From Phoenix dactylifera (lineage: Eukaryota > Streptophyta > Magnoliopsida > Arecales > Arecaceae), in the NCBI RefSeq assembly GCF_009389715.1, contig NW_024067676.1, forward strand, positions 1,307,501-1,371,500: a stretch of 64,000 bases of DNA, read 5' to 3'. Of the stretch, positions 55,743-64,000 are shown piece after piece (positions within the stretch are counted from its first letter, which is position 1; each line of letters begins with the position of its first letter). The notes below the pieces were generated by a model. It was not told the DNA's origin. It saw nothing but the letters and a program-made list of their open reading frames with translations, and did no database searches. The translations under genes were made by a program, and so were the position numbers.

Positions 55743-58216
55743 GCTATGTGCGAATTTCTGGTCTGTTTCACTAGGGTTTTCTATTGGTGCAGCTTTAGCA
55801 AGGGTACTTCCTTCAGTCTGGGAAGTTTTGGATATTCCATTTTGGTTGAACATGTTGATGTATCCAAGGGGGAATTACATTGTGTGGAACTTTCTCATTC
55901 TCAACACTGACCAATTCTCTTCAAGCATTGGTTTGTCCGTAGATCTTTTCTCAGGGGCTCCGTTTGTTGGCTTCTGTTCTCTTCAGAGGTTTATCACGTA
56001 CTACGGACCTCTGACAGCGGCGTTTATGTTAGTCTGTGACACCAGGATCATTTTTTTGATTTTTGATCAGCATGGAGGTGTCGATCCGGATGTTATTTGT
56101 CATTCGCAACATTGCGATCATAGAATATCTGGCAGTCTTTCAATATTTGGATCTAATATTCCTCATTGATAGCTAGCTGCTGCTAGCATCCATCAGCTCA
56201 CTATGGAACACCTCACTACTGTAGACCTTCGATGCATCCTCAGGATGAGCAGCTCTCTCGGGAAGAGCAGCATTTAATAAATCAGCGTTACTGGAAGCCC
56301 ATGTCTCCACCTCTATGAGTGCTTTAAATGCCCATATGACTAGAGAGAACAAAGCATCAGTGGTAGAACTCGACATTCAGATAGCATTGGCCGAGTCAAT
56401 GGGAGTATGTTTGAGTTTACTTCTTAATTATTTTGTGCTATAAGAATGAAATTAGTTCCCTATATGAAACATTGTTATATTTCCTGTTCATCCACGCTCT
56501 CTTGCTCTGAGGGAACTTGCAGCAGGTTACAGGTGGTTGCATGAGCTTAGGCTGTGACCGTTACACTACATACCTGTTGATGATTAGGTTTACGTTGAGC
56601 AGCAGCTCCTTTAGCTTAAAATTGTCGTTACGAGAATTACGGCAGCAAATGATGGTTGATAACAGACCTACAGTCTGCCACAATATCTGTCCAACCTTCC
56701 ATTGAATTTTCAAATGAGGGTTGATGCGAGTGATGGTGATCATGAGATTTCATCCTGTTATCTGCAGCCAACTTAACTGCAAATTACTGCATTCAAGCTT
56801 TATTAACACAAGGGATACAAAGCTCATCGATCATACACTTGGAAACCTTTTTTATAGGTGAGCATCCATTTCCGATGCCTTCAGAAATCATCAACTTTCC
56901 TTTCGACATGAAATGACCTGAGGATCCTGTATCAACTTCCTTGTAGCTGCACCTTCAGAAGAAGGTAGGGTCTCCCAGGGAATCAGAATAACAGGACAAA
57001 CGAGGTTCTTCCAACGTAGTACACGAGGGAAGAGAAAGCACCTGTTTCACTTTTACTGATCCCAAAAATCCTGATCTCTCTACTTTTACAACCAAGCAAG
57101 ATACAGGGAATTCAAGGTTGACCTCGAATTTATATATCTATTCACCTAAAGATAAGTATAGAAAAGGAAAGAAGAGTAACCAATGGCGAAAAACATGTGC
57201 CATCAGCAGCATATAGAATATTTCCCTAAATAGTAGTATATAGCATATTAATTTGTAACTTATAAATATTTAATAGTATGAATATACATCTAGTTTGTGA
57301 TTTGGGCATATTTCTTGAGGGACCATTTGATCAAGGAAAAAATCATGAATGTGTTAAGGATATTACAATTAAAAACAAAATATTGCCGTTAAATTGGAAT
57401 GTGTCGGACTGCTACAGGCCTGGATCTCAATTGGGTTAGCCAAGATACATTGGTTTTATAGACCAAACTAATTAGGTTGCATATACATATATATACATAA
57501 AGGAGAGAGTATGACTAATATGTGTCTCCATGCAATAGTTCAAATCAAGTGAATCTAGCCCGTTAGGCTAGCACCAATGATCCAAGCCATTAGATACAAT
57601 TTACTCTCTCCAAACTACTTACTACTTGCATCAATCTCTAGGGCATAAAGATGATGAATACAGTTTATCCAATCCACCATCACTTTAAAATCAATTTTCA
57701 GTAGGAAAAAAATGAAAACCTTTTATATAACATCTCATAAATTCCCAATTTGAGGCCAATTTAGACAAGAAACATATTTGTGGAATTTAGTCGAACTCTC
57801 TTAGCACTAACCTAGCAAAAGCATTTCAATTACATATTTGTTTTGTCCAGCATATTTGATCATCCAAACACCTTATAAGGTAACAGTATGCTGAATATAT
57901 CTGGAAACATTACGAACTGAAAGAACACAACAAAAAATGAGAATAGTCGATTTCAACTATTATTTAGATGACTATTTGATGATCATGGCCTTTATTTTGC
58001 CATCCTACGACACTGGCTGATTCAGCAGAAATTAACTCCATTTCCTACATGACTTTTGATAAAGCCCTTAACGCACAGCATGCTTCGTATAGACCTCCAC
58101 AAAATTACAATTTCTTACCACCCCTGAACTTCTCTATCATTTGTTATATAGGATCCCTCTTGGTATAAGTAATAGACAAACTGCTGAACTGAAACAAACA
58201 AACAATATGAGAAATT
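55743..58216. other. intergenic region between U1A and MED28
   Basis: The 3' flanks of two convergent genes. The first few hundred bases are likely the U1A 3' untranslated region. AT-rich after 57200. No gene supported. Confidence 0.5.
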
Positions 58217-61200
58217 CTACACCCTCTCCAGCTCGGTGACATGCTTCTCCAGCTGGTCCTTCAACTCCTTCCTCCACCCTTGAATGAGTTTCTCGTGCTT
58301 CTTAATCAGCTCAGACTTGGCTTTCAACTCTTCTTCCATGATGGAGATCTCCTGCCAACATAATCCAGAGACAAAATTGTGAGAAAATAGCCCCATATTC
58401 ATTAAATTTTAAGGAAAAGAAGCATAAGATACTTGTGAGGAAGACTTTCCTACGGTATCTCAGAAAATTGTCCTTAATGGAGTTGTACCTTTCGAAGCAT
58501 TTCTTCCTTGGTGGGCTGATCCTCACGTTGCAGCCCAATGAAATACAATTGAAGCCTCTTCGCAGACTCCATAAAATCTCTTGCATGCCTTTCAACATCA
58601 ACTGTTTGCAATCAAAAAGCATGATTGAACAAGAAACATTTAGTTTACAATTACATTACAGAAGCAGATGACAATATGTTCATTCCTGGCATGCATTTTG
58701 GCATGTAGTAAAAAAGAATTGATATTTCTAAGTTGTGCCTTCTCCGGCTGCCTTAATGTGCTGTTTTATGGATCAAGAGTTCTGCATGCCATTATGCTTT
58801 ATAAGAATACTGGTAGATGTTTGTACCCAGGGAAACTATGGCTTTGTTTGGATGCTATGAAAGAAAAAGAAATGAAAATTTATGTGAGGAGACGTGTAGG
58901 CATGTGTTTACTCCTAAATTGGTTGTGTAATAGAAAGATCTTGGATACTTATACAAAACCAAAGAACTCAAGTAATACCTTCTAGTTACTAGAGGCAAAG
59001 CAGCACAGACCCTTTTAGGATTGACCATAGCTAATCGTGATTGTTGTGACCAGATTTAAATTTGATTGGATATCGTCCCTAAGCGTGGCGATAACGGGGC
59101 TTAAATAAGGAGAGAGTATTTGAGGTCTCGTGCAAGCATGTATTTTGTCCCTTAATAGTTGTACATTGGAGAAGTCAGAGGTACTTATACAGAAGAAGAT
59201 TAAAAATCAAGATCTATAATGATATTAAGAACCTCATTTTATAATATGTGATTGGCTCAAAAATTTTGCATTACGATGGCTCAATATATTAGACTTGTAA
59301 ATAGAAGTTGCTCGCATTTTTATGATCTTGAAGTGAAGATAGGGGCACAACCTCACATAGAAAAAGAAAATACCATTACAATTTTCCATGACAGGACAAA
59401 GAAAGTATGAAAGTCTTTTACAAACAGATATTTTGATAAAGAGGATGAAGCAACTGCATTAAATTTACCAAGTAGTAGCTACAAAGGGCATGATGGTAAT
59501 CTAACTTTGCTGGTTGCTTTGTATTTTACTCAGCCTAATTATATACATAAAGAGATCATGTTTTGCTCTTTCCTCAGAAATTGTGCTTCACGCAATGCCG
59601 GAAGAAAAGGACAAAAAGGATATAATAGCAATCAATCTTTAAAAATTCTTAACTAACTTTCGACAGAAAATATGATTATAATGAAACTAAATGCTTCTGC
59701 AGATAATCATTGTTGAATTACAAGTAATCCATCCCCAGCACATCTTTACTCGTGAATTTTGAGTTGATTCCTAAATGAGAATCTAGATCTTAAATTACAT
59801 TTGCTGAGGTTTAACATGATGACCAGTTGCAATTAATGGTCTGCAGAATCCACTGGGAATAATCCATTGACATTGTAAGATGTGATCTGAAGCTCTGATC
59901 ACTGTGCATAAGAAAAAATGTGGTAATAACTATTAAATGATGACAAAGATGACATAGTCTAATGATTCCACCAACTCTGACTGTGTAACAGAAGATTAAC
60001 ACTGAAATCAGTTTAGTTGCTCTGGCAAGTAGTCTTCAGGGCTATAACAAACTCAGTAGAATTGAGGCCTCAAAAGAACCTAACATGAAAAGTTCCCCTC
60101 CTAGGACATAACCTAAATCACTTCATCCAAAAAAAAATAGCCAAGTCAAAAATGACAGGATAGAGTTATCACACACTCTCACTATCTTAGAAAAGCTATC
60201 TTTTACACCCCAAATATGCACCATGTCCTCCATATGCCCTGACCATCAAGTTCAACCTCAAGCCACCTAAGATTTCTTACCTAGAAAATGAAGCAGACAG
60301 GCCATAGTGACTAGGCTAACAAAATTGAGGTCTCCTACTAACTCAGTGGTCTCGTAATGAGGTTTTAGAAAGGAGTGGGAAAATGATGGACCAATAGATG
60401 ATATAATTAAGTGCTTTTAGGATAAGTTCTTCTATTAGGAGGTGCGGGAGAAGTATTACTTGGCAACCCTCTTTTTTTCCTTTTCCATTAGGATTCGTTC
60501 TTGTTCGTACATCATTATTTTATATTCTGTCAAATTTCTATTTTGTAGCTGCTGCACAGCTCTTGGAGGAGGTGACTGTCAGCCAGCAAAGCCCAAGGGA
60601 ATTGGTGATCTTCTCATTGTAGTCCTTCACAATAAACTAATGCATAATTCTTCCATTTTAAACTATTCGACAATGATTTGACTCTTATAAATGCCACTTA
60701 ATCAAGCTGAGTAGTTGAACAGCTCCTTCAACAATCAGATTGAAGCTTGATCAATGAAATCGTCAAGAACAAGAATCTCAAGTATAAAGATTAACCAGAT
60801 CAACAAATTCACAAAAAGGACAAATATCAATGGAAAGCCTCAAAATATTGGATAAAATCTTGGGTTTTCCTTATAACCAAGCACCAGGAAGAGGGAATAA
60901 GCTGCACAAACTACAAGCTTTCAGCGGTTCACACTTCAAATCAATCGACCAAAACTGATTCAAGACCAAGAATTCATCTATAAAAGTGTTCACTTGCAAA
61001 AGTTCAATCACAACTTGAGCGCATCCAAACAAATTCTCCTTTGATTAAGACAGCCATTCGTTAACCAACACGTTTTTCGGGACAGAACAAAAGAGACCCA
61101 GCCCACAATCCCATATTTGCTAACGTAGAGCCAAAAAAAACACTCCAATCAGTCCAAGATCCAATCTTTCTACACTAAACCATCACTAGGAACAAAATCT

Positions 61201-61474
61201 AGAGTAAAAGAGGACTAATAGATCGAGATGAGAGCTGAGAGAGAGAGAGAGAGAGAGGAGAAAGAAGGGATGCGGAGGACTGACTCTGGTGGGAGGAGTG
61301 GACGGAGCGGTCAACGGCTTGCAGTTCGCGGGCGGGGAGGCAGGGGAGCAGCGCCGCCTCCAGCGCCGCCACGCAGGCCATCATCTCCTCCCGCTGCCTC
61401 TGTTGCTGCGGCGGCTGAGACAGCGACGGAGATCGCGCCGGCGACTCCGTTTGGGCCTGCTGCTGCTCCGCCAT
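58217..61474 (-). CDS. MED28: Mediator complex subunit 28 (MED28), three exons
   Basis: Exon 1 is 61474-61285, exon 2 58601-58489, exon 3 58351-58217. The introns are 61284-58602 (GTCAGT...AACAG) and 58488-58352 (GTACAA...GGCAG). They join to 438 nt and 145 residues. MED28 is a head-module subunit of Mediator, the nuclear coactivator that bridges transcription factors and RNA polymerase II. The Gln-rich N-terminus precedes the conserved ALEAALLPCLPARELQAVDR. Exon 2 gives DVERHARDFMESAKRLQLYF and REDQPTKEEMLRK. Exon 3 is a Lys/Glu-rich helix (EISIMEEELKAK, LIKKHEKLIQGWRKELKDQL) ending LERV, a likely coiled coil. Length and order match plant MED28. The gene appears intact. Confidence 0.93.
58602..61284. 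other. MED28 intron 1
   Basis: 2.7 kb non-coding, with a (GA)n run at about 61232-61260 close to the 5' splice site. No gene seen. Confidence 0.5.
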
Positions 61475-62445
61475 CGGAGATATCTCTTCCTCGAGGGGTG
61501 AAGCCCTAAAGCCTTTTCGAGGGAATAGAAAAAGAATGGCTCGATTAGAAGAATGCTCATGTCGAACGCTGAAATGGGTCAAAATTATGTTAGGGGTTCA
61601 AACTAGCTTTAGAAATCCAGATGTTGCTTCCAAATCAATGTCTTATTTTTTTTTGACCTGAACCCTAGTTTCATGATTTCGAGAGATACCGATAAACAAT
61701 TTTCTTCTTGAGGTTAAAAGAGTCATTTTACTATATGACCATTCCTTAATTCGAGGAAATATTTCTCGAGACAAAAAAAGAGAAGAACAATTACTAAAAC
61801 ATCACTTGAATCTTATCTCCTATAATAACGGCAGAAGCATAAGAAAATTACTGTTGCATCAATTTTTTTTTGGGAATTTGACTGAAAGCCACAAACAATT
61901 AATTACTTAGTATTTGAGCTCCACTAAGGACATATTTGGGCGCGTGAAATCAGACTATGGAATAAAAATGGAAATAAATGTCTCTCATTTCAGCTATTTA
62001 GTTGAAGAAAGTTTTGTTTCTATTTCAATTTTAGATAAGAATGAAAATAGTCCAATCTTCTAAAACCTAATCTATACTTTCTTCTAGTATTCAAATTTTA
62101 TTTTAATTTTGATTCTAATTTCAGTCATGAACTAAATATATAGGGAGTTATGGTCATGTCGATTTCTATTCCAATTTATTCTGATCCCGATTCTAATTTC
62201 AATTGTAAACTAAATATGTGCCAAATTTTAAGCATATTTATATTTAGTCTTTTCATAATATAGGATGCTTCGAGCTTCAAAATGTATTTCGGAGCCATCT
62301 AATGTCATGGTTTTCTTCGTCACTCCTCGTTTGCTCATCAAGAAAAGAAGAAAGACTAAGGAAGCATGCTGAAATCATGTCCATAGAGCTCTTTTCTGCC
62401 GGCCATCATTGTTTAGAGAAATTTATCTGAATTCAAGATGGAATT
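61475..62445. other. MED28 upstream region
   Basis: AT-rich DNA between the MED28 start codon and the second gypsy element. It should contain the MED28 promoter, but no convincing TATA box was chosen. Confidence 0.4.
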
Positions 62446-62700
62446 TGTTGCTGGTGGTCCAAACCGAGAACGATTGACACAGCGGTGTGAACGGGGTTCC
62501 GTCTGAGTTGTCTTGGTTGGTGTTGGTTACGCTCCACCTTCCACCGGGAAACCTGCAAGCAAGCCTCGCACCACCACTGGGGTAGTGGGGGCCCTCCGAC
62601 GATCAAGTCAGAGGAGATTGGAGGAGGAGGAGAGATGATAATCGCAAGCAAGAGAGTGCTCTGGAAGATATTGCTTACCCCCCCTTCTCCCCCCAGCCGC

Positions 62701-62708
62701 ATATATAC
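62701..62708 (-). promoter_or_regulatory. TATA box of gypsy element 2 LTR promoter
   Basis: GGTATATATGC on the minus strand, flanked by GC-rich sequence, about 555 bp from the LTR start. It fits the core promoter position for the element transcript. Confidence 0.6.
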
Positions 62709-62745
62709 CTGGCTGGGGGGTCTCTCAGGGGGGTTTGTCATCGTG

Positions 62746-63193
62746 GGGCGCGATGGAGTGGCCACTGACATGGCCGTTACAGGGCGTCGTGGAGCAGCGC
62801 TGGGTACGGCCATGACAGGGCGTAGTGGAGTTCCGCTTTGTACGGTTGATACAGGAGATCGTGGAACAGCATCGGATACAGCCGTTGCAGGGAGTAGTGG
62901 AGCAGGAGGTCTCGGCGTGCCTCTGGGAAGCAGCCTGTCGTTATCAAGAGATCTCCGACTCGGGGTCGGAGTGCTGGATCAGGGGGCAGCCGACTCGGGG
63001 TCGGGCTGCGTTGCTGAGGACATCCGACTTGGGGTCGGATTGCTAGATTAAGGGGCAGCCGACTCGGGGTCGGGCTGCGAAGCCGAAGATGTCCGACTCG
63101 GGGTCGGATTGCTGGATCAAAGGACAGCCGACTCGAGGTCGGGCTGTGGAGCCGAAGATGTCCGACTCGGGGTCGGATTGCTGGATCAAAGGA
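62746..63193. repeat. 36-bp and 69-bp tandem repeats in the U3 of element 2
   Basis: Four full 36-bp units of the form GGGCGTNGTGGAG...ACA (exact period, substantial substitutions), then three 69-bp units starting CAGCCGACTCGGGGTCGGGC (exact period, high identity). A partial unit precedes the 69-bp array. The CCGACTCGGGGTCGG core is an interrupted palindrome. Confidence 0.9.
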
Positions 63194-63526
63194 CAGCCGT
63201 AGTTTTCATGGGCGCGCGTGCCGGTCACGTGGAGCATGGCGGCTTAGTTCCCCCGTAACAGTAGCCCCCCACTTCCGAGCCTGAAACCAGAAGGGGAACG
63301 GGTGAAGGGAGTGATGCTTCGAGATTGCCGCCATCCCTCGGAGAGGCGCGCGCGCTTCGAGCTCCCCGCCTTCTTTATGGCGTATGGCGGTTGTTGCTGA
63401 TCTGGCAGTCTGAGGATTTCGGCGGACATCCTTCCTTAATGGTGTCGATTCGCCTTTGGGGCGCGAGCGACCCTTCGGCGGCCAGGCGTCCTCTGGCGTC
63501 ATCGAGGCATCACCCGCCTTTCCGCC

Positions 63527-63533
63527 TATTTAA
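63527..63533 (+). promoter_or_regulatory. putative TATA box of the antisense gene in element 2
   Basis: CCTATTTAAC in a GC-rich context, 269 bp before the ATG at 63796. A probable 5'-leader intron (63668-63777, CCG|GTGAGT...CCGTAG) lies between. Same motif and strand as the TATA box of element 1 at 597. Confidence 0.6.
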
Positions 63534-63795
63534 CCGGGGACCCTCCCCCGTCCGTCTTCCTCTTTACAGACATTTTCGAGTTTCCCCTTTGCGCTGCCGT
63601 TGTTGCCGTCGGACTGTTCGCTTGCTTCTCCTTTGACGCTCTCGGAGCCGTTCTTCCTTCTCTTCCGGTGAGTTACCCCATTCTTCTACTTAGGGCTCAT
63701 CATACTTTCTCCTTTTGTACTAGTGTACCCCAGTCGTCCCGGTCTTTCCCCCCTTCTTGTCCCCGTCCTGACCGTAGGTTTATTGGCCATTAGGA

Positions 63796-64000
63796 ATGGG
63801 CGACGTGAGAGCAGACCACATTAAGTCGGAGCTGGTCGCCGAGGACTTAGACAAACTCGTGGCTCGGTACCACCTTCCCGAGGCCTGCAACGTTACGCTC
63901 CCGGGGCCTGAGGAGAGGATGTCCCATCCTCCTCCAGGGAAGATCGCCATCAATGAGGGCATTCTCCAGGCTGGGTTCCGCTTTCCCCCTTCGGACTTAG
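63796..64000 (+). CDS. antisense extra ORF of gypsy element 2, N-terminal part
   Basis: The frame opens at ATG (MGDVRADHIKSELVAEDLDK) and continues with SHPPPGKIAINEGILQAGF and RFPPSDL to the window edge without a stop, 68 residues visible. The segment PPPGKIAINEG...AGFRFPPSDL aligns with PPVGRIGVHWES..AGLRFPLHAF of the antisense gene in element 1, so both belong to the plant gypsy-type transposon domain family (PF04195-like). The visible part is undamaged. Function unknown. Confidence 0.75.
   Translation, partial: MGDVRADHIKSELVAEDLDKLVARYHLPEACNVTLPGPEERMSHPPPGKIAINEGILQAGFRFPPSDL

Larger units (their letters stand above)
62446..63260 (-). repeat. 3' LTR of gypsy element 2
   Basis: Bounded by TGTTGCTGG at the left and CCCCGTAACA at the right on the plus strand. 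A TATA box lies at 62701-62708 (minus strand GTATATAT). Two tandem arrays lie upstream of it in U3: 36-bp units at 62746, 62782, 62818 and 62854 (plus a partial unit at 62890), and 69-bp units at 62987, 63056 and 63125 built around CCGACTCGGGGTCGG. Confidence 0.88.
62446..64000 (-). mobile_element. second Ty3/gypsy Tat-like element, 3' end only
   Basis: The 815-bp 3' LTR (63260-62446), a G-rich polypurine tract (minus strand GGGGGGCTAC, about 63270-63261) and the start of an antisense gene are visible. gag-pol would lie to the right on the minus strand. The LTR ends (TGTTACGG...CAGCAACA in element sense) and the polypurine tract resemble those of the first gypsy element, but the LTR body is different and shorter, so it is another family of the same lineage. 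The left flank GAATT (62441-62445) is the candidate target duplication. Confidence 0.88.

Noticed and set aside
55630-56169. 179-codon frame overlapping the end of U1A
   Set aside because: It overlaps U1A exon 5 in another frame and then runs through the 3' untranslated region; no family resemblance.
1-64000. CRISPR arrays, bacterial operons or plasmid/phage systems
   Set aside because: Tandem repeats here have no unique spacers or cas genes, and the window is clearly plant nuclear DNA with introns and LTR elements.
1-64000. tRNA or rRNA genes
   Set aside because: I found no convincing cloverleaf or rRNA segment by eye; tRNA-like strings are only retrotransposon primer-binding sites. A tRNA-finding program would be needed to exclude small ones.

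Overview
The window is plant nuclear DNA, probably from a commelinid monocot and possibly a palm. The evidence is Ty3/gypsy and Ty1/copia elements in and beside genes, GT-AG introns of up to 11 kb, gene families specific to plants (TOPP-type PP1, SAG21/LEA5, plant MED28), a very GC-rich 5' half in the SEC15 coding sequence, and a fragment of plastid ycf2. The species is an inference.

Layout. Positions 1-12332 hold a large Ty3/gypsy element of the Tat type on the minus strand. It has a 1.27 kb LTR at 11060-12332, a gag-pro-RT-RNaseH-aRNaseH-integrase frame at 11025-5614 broken by one in-frame TGA, a long 3' region of tandem repeats (3471-5480), an antisense spliced extra ORF on the plus strand (742-2987, broken twice), and the first 207 bp of the 3' LTR before the window edge. 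About 740 bp beyond it is an intact intronless exocyst gene, SEC15 (13076-15511, +). The interval 15.5-26.3 kb is mostly non-genic, with a LINE relic near 17.2-17.9 kb. A two-exon SAG21/LEA5 gene (26340-26738, -) and a CIPK-like kinase relic (27781-27970, -) follow.

A PP1 catalytic-subunit gene occupies 29886-42299 (+). Its first intron is 11.4 kb and carries a recent copia element (30500-37156, -) and a GTACCG-rich inverted-repeat element. Exon 2 has lost about 32 bp including the GDYVDRG active-site segment, so the gene is probably dead or an assembly error. The U1A spliceosomal protein gene (45063-55742, +, five exons, 240 aa) is intact and has a degenerate plastid ycf2 fragment in intron 1. 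MED28 (61474-58217, -, three exons, 145 aa) is intact.

From 62446 a second Tat-type element begins. Its 815-bp 3' LTR is complete. Its antisense ORF starts at 63796 and leaves the window; its gag-pol would lie further right.

The host genes are unrelated housekeeping or stress genes (secretion, mitochondrial stress protein, phosphatase, splicing, transcription). There are no operons. The most informative structure lies in the mobile elements: both Tat families carry the same kind of antisense gene with its own TATA box and introns.
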